Of a stretch of 64,000 nucleotides of DNA, positions 44,201-53,326 are shown in pieces. Source of the DNA: Gilvimarinus xylanilyticus (GTDB lineage Bacteria > Pseudomonadota > Gammaproteobacteria > Pseudomonadales > Cellvibrionaceae); contig NZ_JAMFTH010000001.1 of NCBI RefSeq assembly GCF_024195295.1, forward strand, positions 1,977,428-2,041,427. The letters run 5' to 3'. The position numbers and the translations under genes were made by a program. The notes under the pieces are model-generated. The model was not told the DNA's origin, did no database searches, and worked only from the letters and a program-made list of their open reading frames with translations. Every line of letters starts with the position of its first letter. Position 1 is the first letter of the stretch.

Positions 44201-46480
44201 CTAAGCAAGGCTCGGCATAGTGACAACGTTATTATTAAGGTCAAATTCACCCGCGCGATTAAAGTGGCTTTCAAACTGATCCGCGGGTAACGGTTTAGCA
44301 TACAAAAAGCCCTGGGCCTGGTCACAGCCCTCGGCCAGCAACCATTCGGCCTGATGCACCTTCTCGACCCCTTCGGCGACCACGGTTAACTGCATATTGT
44401 GAGCAAGGCCGATTATCGATCGGGCAATGGCCGCATCATTTTGGTCTAGGGGCAAATCAAATACAAAACTGCTGTCAATTTTAAGCTTTGCCAAAGGAAA
44501 ACGCTTTAAATAAGCCAGCGATGAGTAGCCCGTACCAAAGTCATCAATGGATAACTGCACCCCCATCTGATTCAGCTGATTCAGCTGGTTGATGGTTTCA
44601 CCCGCATGTTCCATGGCGCAACTTTCGGTAATTTCCAGTTCCAAGTATTCGGCGGGCAGCTCGGAGTGGCGCAACACACTGGCGACCTTACCGGGAAAGT
44701 CGCGCTGACGAAATTGCCGAGTGGATAAATTAACCGCCACCCGGGGCACGTTTAAGCCCGCATCTATCCATTGTTTCTGCTGTACACAGGCAGCTCTTAG
44801 CACCCACTCGCCCAAAGGCACTATGAGCCCGGTTTCTTCGGCGAGGGGGATAAAGTGCGCCGGTGATACCAGGCCCCGTTCGGGGTGCTGCCAACGTACC
44901 AGTGCCTCGACCCCAGTGAGGCAACCGCTGGCCAGATCAAACTGCGGTTGATAGTGCAGGGTTAACTGCTCCAGTTCAATCGCACGGCGCAGGTCGTTTT
45001 CCAGCAGTAGATAATTAACCGCCGAGGCGCTCATACCCTTGGCGTAGAACTGACAATTATTCTTGCCCGCCTCTTTTGCCTTGTACATAGCAATATCAGC
45101 GTTCTTTAGCAATTCGTCGGCCTGCTCCCCATCGTTGGGAAAGACGCTGATGCCTATGCTGGCGGTAATAGAGATATCGTGGCCGGCAATTTCCATCGGA
45201 CGGGCCAGCTGCGCCAGGAGTTTATTCGCCACAAAGCGCACATCATCCAAATCGTGCAATCCTTCCAGCAGCACCACAAACTCGTCGCCACCCAGGCGCG
45301 CTACCGTATCCATATCCCGCACCGATTCATTCAATCGTGCGGCAATCGACTTAAGCAACAAATCACCCGAGTCATGACCCAGACTGTCGTTAATGTTTTT
45401 AAAACGATCTATATCCAACAGCATTAAGGCCAGCTGCGACTCGGAACGTTTAGCGCGGGCCAGACCGTGATGAATACGATCGTAGAACAGCGAACGGTTG
45501 GGCAGCGAGGTCAGGGCATCGTGAAACGCCATGTAATTTAAACGCGACTGCTGCTCTCGCAGGGCGTTCTCGGCCAGCTTGCGATCGGAGACATCGGTGC
45601 AGATAGTGCACACACCAAAACTATCGCCGCTCTCATCGCTTAAAGGGAACTTGACCATTAAGTAGGTATGCAAGCTGCCGTCTTTGTGCAGCAACTCGAC
45701 CTCGGTTTCAAAGGGCTTGCCATGATCCAGCGCCGCCGCCTCAACCGACTTTAAGGACTCGACTAATTCAGAGGGGTAAATTTGATAGGCGTTTTTACCC
45801 ACCAGAGAACCCTCACCAATATTCGCCAGCTGTTTGTAGTGTTCGCTGGCCATCACCACATTGCCATTCAAATCTTTCACCGCAATCAGCGCGGGCGAAT
45901 ACTTTAAAATTGCGTTTAGGTAGGTTTCACTGGCCCAGAGTGCCTTTTTCGCAGTGCGCGCGTGTTCTAGTTGAGCGTCAAAGTCCTTGCGGTCTAACAG
46001 CTGCCTTACCACTAAAGAGCTCATCAGCCAGTGGGGCTCTGCGTGGCTTAACTCAGCTGTCAGCTCACTCTCGGGCAGCTCCGACTCAATGTAGTAGGCC
46101 GCTATGCTGTCACCACACTCGTCAATCGGATAGATCGCCGCGCTGGCAATATTGCGCCGACCGCATTCAGCGGCACCTAAAAAAGCTTGCTCGGGAAGGG
46201 AAAAACTTTGCTGAATAAAGCTGATAGGCAAATTGCGCGATTGCGCCAGAGGAGTCGATAAGCCGTGCACATCCAACTCACCACGAGCGTTGCGCAGCGC
46301 CAGCGCCTCAAGCGATAGCCCAGAGGCATCGCGCACCACCAAAGCCACACGACGGATGTGCTTGCGCGAGGCCAGTAAAGAAGCCAAACGCTCTGCAATC
46401 TCTTTGTGGTTTAACCGCTTACACAGCTGCTGATACTTTTTGATCAGCGCTGCAGCGCCCGGTGTTGCTTGCATACTCAT
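44201..46480 (-). CDS. PAS-GGDEF-EAL cyclic-di-GMP protein
   Basis: A soluble protein of about 759 residues. The N-terminal 170 residues have no motif I can name; a PAS domain follows (LKYSPALIAVKDLNGNVV, KNAYQIYP), then a GGDEF domain with intact GGDEF and an RDMD I-site five residues before it, and an EAL domain (VEALVRWQHPERG, DDFGTGYSSLAYLKRF, KIDSSFVFD). Both catalytic motifs look intact, so it may synthesise and degrade c-di-GMP. No membrane helix is seen. An ATG at 46480 is preferred; the frame continues to a TTG at 46507. Confidence 0.92.
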   Translation of the reverse strand: MSMQATPGAAALIKKYQQLCKRLNHKEIAERLASLLASRKHIRRVALVVRDASGLSLEALALRNARGELDVHGLSTPLAQSRNLPISFIQQSFSLPEQAFLGAAECGRRNIASAAIYPIDECGDSIAAYYIESELPESELTAELSHAEPHWLMSSLVVRQLLDRKDFDAQLEHARTAKKALWASETYLNAILKYSPALIAVKDLNGNVVMASEHYKQLANIGEGSLVGKNAYQIYPSELVESLKSVEAAALDHGKPFETEVELLHKDGSLHTYLMVKFPLSDESGDSFGVCTICTDVSDRKLAENALREQQSRLNYMAFHDALTSLPNRSLFYDRIHHGLARAKRSESQLALMLLDIDRFKNINDSLGHDSGDLLLKSIAARLNESVRDMDTVARLGGDEFVVLLEGLHDLDDVRFVANKLLAQLARPMEIAGHDISITASIGISVFPNDGEQADELLKNADIAMYKAKEAGKNNCQFYAKGMSASAVNYLLLENDLRRAIELEQLTLHYQPQFDLASGCLTGVEALVRWQHPERGLVSPAHFIPLAEETGLIVPLGEWVLRAACVQQKQWIDAGLNVPRVAVNLSTRQFRQRDFPGKVASVLRHSELPAEYLELEITESCAMEHAGETINQLNQLNQMGVQLSIDDFGTGYSSLAYLKRFPLAKLKIDSSFVFDLPLDQNDAAIARSIIGLAHNMQLTVVAEGVEKVHQAEWLLAEGCDQAQGFLYAKPLPADQFESHFNRAGEFDLNNNVVTMPSLA

Positions 46481-46748
46481 CCAAAGCAGTCGGTGTGCTG
46501 TCGCCAAAGCAGTGCCACCTTCTGAGGCTAGATCGCAGACCCGACGACCTCAGAGTTGTGTGGGCAACCGCCACCCTAATAACCGCAATTTATTAGAAAC
46601 CTAGTTTTTAGGCAAGCTTCATTGACTTTTTTGTATTTTCGACCCAAATTCGATCAGAAATCACGCACACATAACGTGCCCCAAAGGTCATTTTGCATGC
46701 AAAACCAACCGAATCTTAAGCGCGCCCGTAAAAAAGGGCGTTACGTCA

Positions 46749-46780
46749 AATAACCCAGCAATTACGATTGTCGGGTTATT
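46749..46780. repeat. Hairpin with perfect 8-bp outer stem
   Basis: AATAACCC / GGGTTATT with an inner CAAT / ATTG stem and a TACG tetraloop. No T run follows. It may be a REP-like unit (CCCGACA-type) or the end of an older mobile fragment. Confidence 0.5.
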
Positions 46781-46828
46781 AGCGGCCCAGGATGCGCCGA
46801 CGCCGCCGAAGGAGAGCGCCCGTTTTAA

Positions 46829-47095
46829 GGAGCCTCTGATTAAGTCCCCAGTGGCCTCTGGCTTACAGAGCTTTTCGAGGTCAAGGCGGCGAGCCGATGG
46901 CGTGCTGACGGCCCGGTGAGGTGAGCCAACGCAGAGATCGGAAAGCTCTGCAAGCCCCGAAGGGCGCGGCCAAAACGTCCATCCGCTGTGTTGCACTTCT
47001 TGCCAAGGGCTATGGCCATTACCTGCGAAGCGCGCCTTGCGGAGTGAACGTTTTGGACTCGCGCAGAGACCGCTGGGGATTTAATCAGAGGCTCC
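46829..47095. mobile_element. MITE-like non-autonomous element, 267 bp
   Basis: The ends are inverted repeats of 32 bases with 29 matches. The left end begins GGAGCCTCTGATTAA and the right end is its reverse complement (TTAATCAGAGGCTCC); all three differences are transitions. The left flank is TTAA and the right flank CTAA, which could be a decayed 4-base target duplication of the YTAR type used by IS5-like elements. A second internal inverted pair (CCAAAACGT near 46973, ACGTTTTGG near 47048) extends the fold. No transposase is encoded. Family assignment is a guess. Confidence 0.75.
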
Positions 47096-47124
47096 CTAAA
47101 TCTGCGCCGCGGGGAAAAGCATGC

Positions 47125-48186
47125 TTAAAGACCCAGAGCTTCCAGGGTAGCAATCAACTGATCCATTTCGCTGTCAGAACCAATACTAATCCGCAAATAA
47201 TCGCTGACGCGTGCCTTGGCAAAATAGCGGACTAAAATTTTGTGCTCACGCAGCGCTGCGGCCAAATCTGCCGCCCCATGGCTGGCCGGGGGCTTGGCCA
47301 AAACAAAATTGGCCTTGGAGGGCAAAACGCTAAACCCCTTGTCCTGCAAAACCTGGGTAAGCCGCTCGCGGGTGGCGACCACTTTGTCGCGGCACTGGGT
47401 AAAGTAGCCCACATCGTCCATGGCGGCCGTAGCGGCTGCTTGGGCTATAGCATCCAGCGGGTAGGAATTAAACGAGTTTTTCACCCGTTCCAACGCCTCA
47501 ATCAACACCGGCTGCCCCATCGCAAAACCCACCCGCATACCGGCCAGGGCACGCGACTTGGAAAAGGTTTGCACCACCAGCAAATTGGGATATCGATCGA
47601 TAAGCGCGACCGCAGACTCTGCGCCAAAATCGACATAAGCTTCATCCACGACCACCACCGAATCCGAGTTGTTCTGCAGCAGGGTTTCAATGGCCTGCAA
47701 GGGCGTTTCCAGCCCCGTGGGCGCATTGGGGTTGGGGAAAATAATGCCGCCGTTGGGCTGATTATAATCGCTCAGATTGACCGCGAAGTTCTCATCCAGC
47801 GGTACCGGTTTGGCTTTGATGCCAAACAGCTGGCAGTACACCGGATAAAAACCATAGGTGATATCCGGGTAGAGAATCGGCTCGTCCTGCTGAAAGAAGG
47901 CCATAAAGGTTTGCGCCAGCACTTCGTCAGAGCTATTGCCGGCAAACACACAATTGCTGTCAATTTGATAATAACGGGCAATCGAGTCGCGCAGGCCGAC
48001 GGCATTGGGATCGGGGTAATAGCGCAGGCGGCTAATCAGGTTTTGGGTGATCGCCTCGGCTACCTTGGGTGAAGGGGGGTATGGGCTCTCGTTGGTGTTC
48101 AGCTTAATCAGCCCTTCGATTTGCGGCTGCTCGCCCGGCACATAGGGCTCAATGCTGCGTACCACTTCACTCCAGTATTTGGACAT
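47125..48186 (-). CDS. hisC: Histidinol-phosphate aminotransferase
   Basis: PLP enzyme of histidine synthesis converting imidazole acetol phosphate to histidinol phosphate. The 353-residue protein has [17 protein letters not shown], the substrate loop [21 protein letters not shown] and the PLP-binding lysine near residue 210 in [22 protein letters not shown] at 48186 is preferred because GGAG lies five bases upstream; five further residues are possible. It is separate from other his genes here. Divergent to the aspartate aminotransferase gene. Confidence 0.93.
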   Translation of the reverse strand: MSKYWSEVVRSIEPYVPGEQPQIEGLIKLNTNESPYPPSPKVAEAITQNLISRLRYYPDPNAVGLRDSIARYYQIDSNCVFAGNSSDEVLAQTFMAFFQQDEPILYPDITYGFYPVYCQLFGIKAKPVPLDENFAVNLSDYNQPNGGIIFPNPNAPTGLETPLQAIETLLQNNSDSVVVVDEAYVDFGAESAVALIDRYPNLLVVQTFSKSRALAGMRVGFAMGQPVLIEALERVKNSFNSYPLDAIAQAAATAAMDDVGYFTQCRDKVVATRERLTQVLQDKGFSVLPSKANFVLAKPPASHGAADLAAALREHKILVRYFAKARVSDYLRISIGSDSEMDQLIATLEALGL

Positions 48187-48330
48187 GCAAACTCCGATCA
48201 AAAAGAAAGCGAGTATATCAGAGCGGCCAAATCGAGTCGCAAGGGTTGAAAAACCTATCCGATAAACTCGACACCTGAATTTGCTGGTATTATCTGCCGC
48301 TGCCGCTAACTTTCTTGTTCAGGAGCCGTC

Positions 48331-49524
48331 ATGCTAGACCACCTACCCCAGTTGCAACCCGATCCGATTCTGGGCCTGAGCGCCGCCTACCAAAACGACA
48401 CCAACCCTAAAAAAGTCGACCTGGGCGTGGGAGTCTATAAAACCGAGGCGGGTGATACCCCGGTGTTGCAGTGTGTCGCCGAGGCAGAGGCCCAACTGCT
48501 GCAAACCCAAACCAGCAAATCCTACACCCCGCCGGCCGGGATTACCGGCGCCAACCGCGCCGCTGCCGAGCTGGCTTTTGGCCGCGAGCATCAAGCCCTT
48601 ACCGATAAGCGCGTAGGCACGGTGCAAACCCCGGGCGGCTGCGGCGCCCTGCGCCTGGCCGCCGAGCTGATTGCCCACGCCAATCCCGACGCCACTATCT
48701 GGGTCAGCACCCCCACTTGGGCGAACCATGTCCCGCTGCTAACCAGTGCTGGGCTGCGCTTAAAAGAATACCCCTACTACAACTTTGCCGAACACCGCAT
48801 CGACTTCGACGCCATGATGGAAACCCTGCAACAGGCGGGGGAAAATGACTTGGTGCTTTTACACGCCTGCTGCCACAACCCCAGCGGCGCCGACTTGAGT
48901 CAAAGCCAGTGGCAGGCAGTGGCAGAGCTTGCCAGCAAGCAAGGCTTTACGCCGTTTATCGATATGGCCTACCAGGGTTTTGGCCAAGGCATAGACCAGG
49001 ATGCCTACGGGGTGCGGCTACTGGCGGACACCCTGCCCGAGCTGGTGCTGGCCACCTCGTTTTCTAAAAATCTGGGGCTGTACCGCGAGCGCGCCGGGAG
49101 TTTGAGTGTCGTCAGCGCAAACGCCACTCAGGCCCAAGCGGTGCTGAGCCAGACGTTAAGCATCGCCCGGGGGTTGTACTCTATGCCGCCATCGCACGGC
49201 GCCAGCATTGTGGATTTGGTCTACCACACCCCCGAGCTTCGCTCTCAGTGGAAGAGCGAATTAACGGGGATGCGCGAACGCATTGCCGGATTGCGCGAAC
49301 AACTTGTTGGCGAACTTAATGCCCGCCAAGACAAACAGCGTTTTGATTTTATCGCCCGCGAGGCGGGCATGTTCAGCTTTTTGGGCTTGAGCGTCGCGCA
49401 AGTCACCCGCCTGAAAAACGAGTTTAGCGTTTATATGACCGACAACAGCCGTATCAATGTGGCCGGAGTAAACGCCCATAATCTCGCCTATCTGGCCGAC
49501 GCGATTGTAAAAGTGCTCGATTAA
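48331..49524 (+). CDS. Aromatic/aspartate aminotransferase (class I, AspC/TyrB type)
   Basis: A 397-residue PLP transaminase. KKVDLGVGVYKTEAGDTPV near residue 27, HACCHNPSGADLS near 178, FIDMAYQGFGQG near 209, and the PLP lysine K246 in ATSFSKNLGLYRERAG. The sequence fits the amino-acid transaminases of the AspC/TyrB group; aspartate versus aromatic preference cannot be told from the sequence. GGAG precedes the ATG. Its stop overlaps the convergent MscS gene by four bases (TTAA). Confidence 0.92.
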   Translation: MLDHLPQLQPDPILGLSAAYQNDTNPKKVDLGVGVYKTEAGDTPVLQCVAEAEAQLLQTQTSKSYTPPAGITGANRAAAELAFGREHQALTDKRVGTVQTPGGCGALRLAAELIAHANPDATIWVSTPTWANHVPLLTSAGLRLKEYPYYNFAEHRIDFDAMMETLQQAGENDLVLLHACCHNPSGADLSQSQWQAVAELASKQGFTPFIDMAYQGFGQGIDQDAYGVRLLADTLPELVLATSFSKNLGLYRERAGSLSVVSANATQAQAVLSQTLSIARGLYSMPPSHGASIVDLVYHTPELRSQWKSELTGMRERIAGLREQLVGELNARQDKQRFDFIAREAGMFSFLGLSVAQVTRLKNEFSVYMTDNSRINVAGVNAHNLAYLADAIVKVLD

Positions 49525-50042
49525 TCCTCGCCGTTATCGCGCGAGGGCGGCAGCGCGCCGGGAGCAATTTTCATTACCGCGCGCTGCAACATTAGCGAGT
49601 TAGGATAGGTAACCGTATTGCCATCGTCCATCCGGACAATTACATGGAACATAGTGATTTCGCTGATCACGCCATAGTAGTGAGCATCAGGGTCCAGCAC
49701 CTGAATGCGATCCCCCACTCGGTAGGGAAAGCCGAAAAAGATAATCACGCTGGCGGTAATGTTGCTCAAAATCGACCATTGGGCAAACAGCGCTATCCCC
49801 ACCACCGCAAATATCGACGACAAAAACAAAGATACATCGCCATAGCCCAACCCCAACAGCAGGCAAACCACCACCACCGCGCAAAACAACAGCGCGAAGT
49901 GGGTGATTTTATTGATGTATTCAACCCGGTATTCGGTCACGGCGCGCTTGCGGGCCAACTCGACCACCACGCGATCGAGCAGACGCGACATCAGTAAAAA
50001 GAACACCACAACGGCGGACACTAAAGCGATCTTGAATAACAT
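49521..50042 (-). CDS. Small MscS-family mechanosensitive channel
   Basis: A 173-residue membrane protein with three hydrophobic helices (LFKIALVSAVVVFFLLMS, FALLFCAVVVVCLLLGLGYG, LFLSSIFAVVGIALFAQ) and the MscS pore/beta segment SILSNITASVIIFFGFPYRVGDRI, followed by VRMDDGNTVTYPNSLMLQRAVM. It lacks the C-terminal vestibule domain of E. coli MscS. Likely protects against osmotic downshift. Confidence 0.88.
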   Translation of the reverse strand: MLFKIALVSAVVVFFLLMSRLLDRVVVELARKRAVTEYRVEYINKITHFALLFCAVVVVCLLLGLGYGDVSLFLSSIFAVVGIALFAQWSILSNITASVIIFFGFPYRVGDRIQVLDPDAHYYGVISEITMFHVIVRMDDGNTVTYPNSLMLQRAVMKIAPGALPPSRDNGED

Positions 50043-50135
50043 TATTCACCTGTACACGAAGACTCAACAACGGCCTATACTACCAGCAGCCAGCCCTGTG
50101 TTGGCACTAATTCATCCCCTAAGCCAAGGACTGTT

Positions 50136-50840
50136 ATGCGCTGTATTGCCCATCGCGGAGTCGCGGGCCCCACTACCCCGGAAAATACCCTAGCCGCCGT
50201 GACGGCCGCGCTGGCGCTGGATGTCGATGGCATTGAGGTTGATCTGTGGTTTTATCACGGCCGTTTCTGGATGACCCACGACAGTCTCTGGCCGGGCGAG
50301 CACCGCCGCTTAAGCGCGTTAAGCCACGGCGAGCTAACCGGACTGCGCCACCCTAACGGCGAACCACTCACCGACCTGCCGGTGCTTCTGGAAACCGTTA
50401 AAGATCGCTGCTTATTAAACCTTGAGTTAAAAAATTCAGGCGGAGCCGAACATTTGTGCGAGGTGTTAAACACCTTCACCCGGGAGACTGGAATCACCGC
50501 CGAGCATATTGTGATTTCAAGTTTTAACCACCATGAGCTGGCTGTTTGCCAAAAGCTGATGCCCGAGATCAAGCGCGCGCCTCTAATCGCCAGCTTACCA
50601 CTGGATTATGGCGCCAGCCTGGAAACGCTGGCACCCTACTCGATTAACACCTCGGTAGAGTTACTGGAACCTGAACTCACTCGCCACATTCAGCGGCGCG
50701 GGTACCAACATTGGGTGTACACCGCCAATACCGCCGACGACTGGCGCGAGCTGCAAAGCCTGGGGGTCGATGCCTGCTTTACCGACCGGGCGGCCGCGCT
50801 TAGGGAATACCTCGGCGCATCACAGTCACCCATTGTTTAG
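50136..50840 (+). CDS. Glycerophosphodiester phosphodiesterase
   Basis: A 234-residue cytoplasmic GDPD enzyme that hydrolyses glycerophosphodiesters to glycerol-3-phosphate and an alcohol. The catalytic and metal residues are visible: IAHRGVAGPTTPENTLAAV (His, Arg, Glu), DVDGIEVDLWFYH (Glu, Asp) and WMTHDS (His). LLNLELKNSGG near 88 carries the next acidic pair. It converges with the GNAT gene, sharing 41 bases of coding sequence. Confidence 0.9.
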   Translation: MRCIAHRGVAGPTTPENTLAAVTAALALDVDGIEVDLWFYHGRFWMTHDSLWPGEHRRLSALSHGELTGLRHPNGEPLTDLPVLLETVKDRCLLNLELKNSGGAEHLCEVLNTFTRETGITAEHIVISSFNHHELAVCQKLMPEIKRAPLIASLPLDYGASLETLAPYSINTSVELLEPELTRHIQRRGYQHWVYTANTADDWRELQSLGVDACFTDRAAALREYLGASQSPIV

Positions 50841-51303
50841 CGATGCGCGCCTGGCGCACGCTCTGCCACTGGCGTTTGCGATAAAACTCGGTGTGCTCGC
50901 GAGCGATCAGCCAGACACTGTTATGCCCCAAACTTTGCACACAATCGAACACACTCGCCATCAAAGCTTGCGCCACCCCCGCCCGCCGGTGTTCCGGTAA
51001 GACATAGAGGTTGCTTAACCACAAAGGCACATCCACCGCAGGAGGGCCAATGTCGGTACTGACGTGATAGCTAATCAGACTAACGCAACCGATAACCTGT
51101 GAGTCGATGCTCGCAACCCAAGTACGGGGCACACCCGGCTCGGTCGCCAAATGCGCTTTAAGTCGTTCTAAGCGGCGCGAGTAAAGGCTGGTTAGCCCCT
51201 GACGCAAACACTCGCTATGATGCCAGCGCGCCACCAGGGGCAAATGCTGGGGCTGAGCCGCCAGGGGCTCAACCCGCAGAGGAGACTTTGGGGAGACGGC
51301 CAT
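50800..51303 (-). CDS. GNAT family N-acetyltransferase
   Basis: A 167-residue acyl-CoA dependent acetyltransferase. The central strand WLSNLYVLPEHRRAGVAQAL carries the acetyl-CoA pyrophosphate loop (RRAGVA), and VWLIAREHTEFYRKRQWQ is the usual C-terminal part. The ATG joins the lipA stop in a TAATG junction, so it is probably the last gene of the lipB-lipA unit. Substrate unknown. Confidence 0.88.
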   Translation of the reverse strand: MAVSPKSPLRVEPLAAQPQHLPLVARWHHSECLRQGLTSLYSRRLERLKAHLATEPGVPRTWVASIDSQVIGCVSLISYHVSTDIGPPAVDVPLWLSNLYVLPEHRRAGVAQALMASVFDCVQSLGHNSVWLIAREHTEFYRKRQWQSVRQARIAKQWVTVMRRGIP

Positions 51304-52313
51304 TAGGCCTGAACGTCAAACCACTGCACATCTTCGCCGTGGGCCTGTTTATCGGCGTGATAACTGGAGCGAACCAAGGGGCCACAGGCGGCGTGGGTAA
51401 AGCCCATCTCTTTGGCAAGCTCGGTGTACTCGGCAAACTCGTCCGGGTGCACATAGCGGTCAACCGGCAAATGGTCTTTAGACGGCTGCAGGTACTGACC
51501 GATGGTGATCATATCAATGTTGTGATCGCGCATATCGCGCATCACCTCAAAGATTTCTTCTTTGCTCTCACCCAGGCCCACCATCAGACCCGATTTGGTC
51601 AGCACATCGGGGCGACGCTTTTTGTATTCCGCCAGCAGTTTAAGGCTCCACTTGTAGTTGGCGCCCGGGCGGGCCTGACGGTAAAGGCGCGGCACGGTTT
51701 CCAGATTGTGGTTAAACACATCCGGCGCCTCTTTTTCCAGAATATCCAGCGCGGGCTCCATACGGCCGCGAAAATCCGGGGTCAGAATCTCTACCTGTAA
51801 CTTGGGCGAACGTTCGCGCGCCTCGCGGATACAATCGGCAAAGTGACCCGCACCACCGTCGCGCAAATCGTCGCGATCCACCGAGGTGATCACCACATAC
51901 TTGAGGCGCATTTCGGCGATGGCTTCGGCCAGGTGCACCGGCTCGTGGGAGTCCAGAGGGTTGGGCTTACCGTGGCCCACATCGCAAAAGGGGCAACGAC
52001 GGGTGCAGATATCACCCATGATCATAAAGGTGGCCGTGCCGCCCGAGAAGCACTCGCCCAAGTTGGGGCAGTTGGCCTCTTCGCACACCGACGACAGGTT
52101 ATTTTTACGCAGCAGCTTTTTGATGCGGTCTACTTCCGGCGAGGCGGCTACTCGCACCCGAATCCAGTCGGGTTTACGCGGGGTTTCGACCGCATCGGAG
52201 GCAATGACTTTTACCGGAATACGCTCTACCTTGTCGGCATCGCGCAGCTTCTCCCCCTGCTTGTGGCGGCGGGTTCGCTTTACCGGTTCTATCTCGGGAG
52301 TCTGTGTGGTCAT
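51303..52313 (-). CDS. lipA: Lipoyl synthase
   Basis: Radical SAM enzyme that inserts two sulfurs into protein-bound octanoate to give lipoate. The 336-residue protein has the auxiliary cluster motif [12 protein letters not shown] and the radical-SAM motif [29 protein letters not shown] and the C-terminal [12 protein letters not shown]. The ATG at 52313 stands 17 bases after the lipB stop with GCGAG upstream; a GTG start at 52346 within lipB is less likely. Confidence 0.96.
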   Translation of the reverse strand: MTTQTPEIEPVKRTRRHKQGEKLRDADKVERIPVKVIASDAVETPRKPDWIRVRVAASPEVDRIKKLLRKNNLSSVCEEANCPNLGECFSGGTATFMIMGDICTRRCPFCDVGHGKPNPLDSHEPVHLAEAIAEMRLKYVVITSVDRDDLRDGGAGHFADCIREARERSPKLQVEILTPDFRGRMEPALDILEKEAPDVFNHNLETVPRLYRQARPGANYKWSLKLLAEYKKRRPDVLTKSGLMVGLGESKEEIFEVMRDMRDHNIDMITIGQYLQPSKDHLPVDRYVHPDEFAEYTELAKEMGFTHAACGPLVRSSYHADKQAHGEDVQWFDVQA

Positions 52314-52329
52314 AGATAACTCGCAGGTT

Positions 52330-53001
52330 TCAGGGGTGGATCTCACCCCGGGAATATTCAGCGGCCGGTATTATACCGGTTTTGGCGCCCACTTTCTGTA
52401 CAAGGTGCGCGACAAGCCCGTCACCGACGTCGGCGATAGCCGGCGCCTTGGGTAAAAGGCGGGCCATATCCACCATAGCCAATCCGGCATAACCGCAGGG
52501 GTTAATCTGGGCAAAGGGGGTTAAATCCATATTCACATTAAGCGCCAGACCGTGAAAACTGCAGCCACGGCGCACCCGCAAACCCAGCGAGGCTATCTTG
52601 GCACCGTCAATATAGACACCGGGCGCATCGGGCTTGGCGTAGGCGTCGATACCGTAATCGGCCAACAGCGTTACCAAGGTGGATTCCAGCAGAGTCACCA
52701 GATCGCGCACCCCCAGCTTGTAGCGGCGCAAATTCAACAGCGGGTAAGCCACCAGCTGGCCTGGGCCGTGATAGGTCACCTGGCCGCCGCGATCGGTCTG
52801 CACCAGGGGAATGCCCTCTACCGCCAGCAAGTGTTCAGGCTTGCCCGCCTGGCCCTGGGTAAAGACCGGTGGGTGCTCCACCAGCCAGAGTTCATCCGGG
52901 GTGTCGGTATCGCGATGGTCGGTAAAATCCGACATGGCGCGCCAAACCGATTGGTAATCACGCACGCCCAACTGGCGCACGATAATCGTGCTCTCGCTCA
53001 T
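52330..53001 (-). CDS. lipB: Octanoyltransferase
   Basis: Transfers octanoate from ACP to lipoyl domains, the first step of de novo lipoylation. The 223-residue protein shows [20 protein letters not shown], the LipB signature; [22 protein letters not shown] carries the conserved lysine of the active site; and [14 protein letters not shown] carries the catalytic cysteine. ATG at 53001 overlaps the upstream ybeD stop; a GTG one codon earlier is possible. Confidence 0.96.
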   Translation of the reverse strand: MSESTIIVRQLGVRDYQSVWRAMSDFTDHRDTDTPDELWLVEHPPVFTQGQAGKPEHLLAVEGIPLVQTDRGGQVTYHGPGQLVAYPLLNLRRYKLGVRDLVTLLESTLVTLLADYGIDAYAKPDAPGVYIDGAKIASLGLRVRRGCSFHGLALNVNMDLTPFAQINPCGYAGLAMVDMARLLPKAPAIADVGDGLVAHLVQKVGAKTGIIPAAEYSRGEIHP

Positions 53002-53273
53002 CACAGCACGATTTTGGTGGCCGGGTGGGCCTTAAGATCCCGGTGAATCGCCTCTAACTGATCGGCACCGGTTGCGGTGATGTACACAGTAACCGACTGC
53101 CAGCGGCCTTTGCCACTGTCTTTAATGCGAATACGCTCGGCATCAAATCCCGGGGCGTGGGCAGTCATTACCTCTATTACCAGGGTCTGCAGGGCATCGC
53201 CCGCCTCACCCATGATTTTAATAGGGTAGTCGGGACAGGGAAATTCAATTTTGGGAGGTTCTTGAGAAGTCAT
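53001..53273 (-). CDS. ybeD: YbeD/DUF493 family protein
   Basis: A 90-residue ferredoxin-like fold protein with [16 protein letters not shown] near residue 11 and [21 protein letters not shown] near 68. The family is conserved between dacA and lipB in many gammaproteobacteria; an ACT-like regulatory role has been suggested, but function is unknown. Coupled to lipB by overlap. Confidence 0.93.
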   Translation of the reverse strand: MTSQEPPKIEFPCPDYPIKIMGEAGDALQTLVIEVMTAHAPGFDAERIRIKDSGKGRWQSVTVYITATGADQLEAIHRDLKAHPATKIVL

Positions 53274-53326
53274 GCGGCCTCAACACAATGTAATAAGGCC
53301 GCATTATATCAGAATTAGGCGTGTGC

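Larger units (their letters stand above)
46508..47124. other. Gene-free stretch with hairpins and MITE-like element
   Basis: About 617 bases between the EAL gene and hisC, the largest gap in the window. It holds a short hairpin (CGCCC-GTAAAAAA-GGGCG at 46723-46740), the hairpin at 46749-46780 and the MITE-like element at 46829-47095. No credible protein gene was found; open frames that cross it run out of the element and lack ribosome sites. Confidence 0.7.

Noticed and set aside
46921-47235. A 104-residue open frame crossing the MITE-like element into hisC
   Set aside because: It has no ribosome site, starts inside the repeat element and runs antisense through the 3' end of hisC, so it is not a credible gene.
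48202-48330. Search for divergent promoters between hisC and the aminotransferase gene
   Set aside because: A TATTAT box is present near 48288 but no -35 hexamer at proper spacing was found, so no promoter is called.
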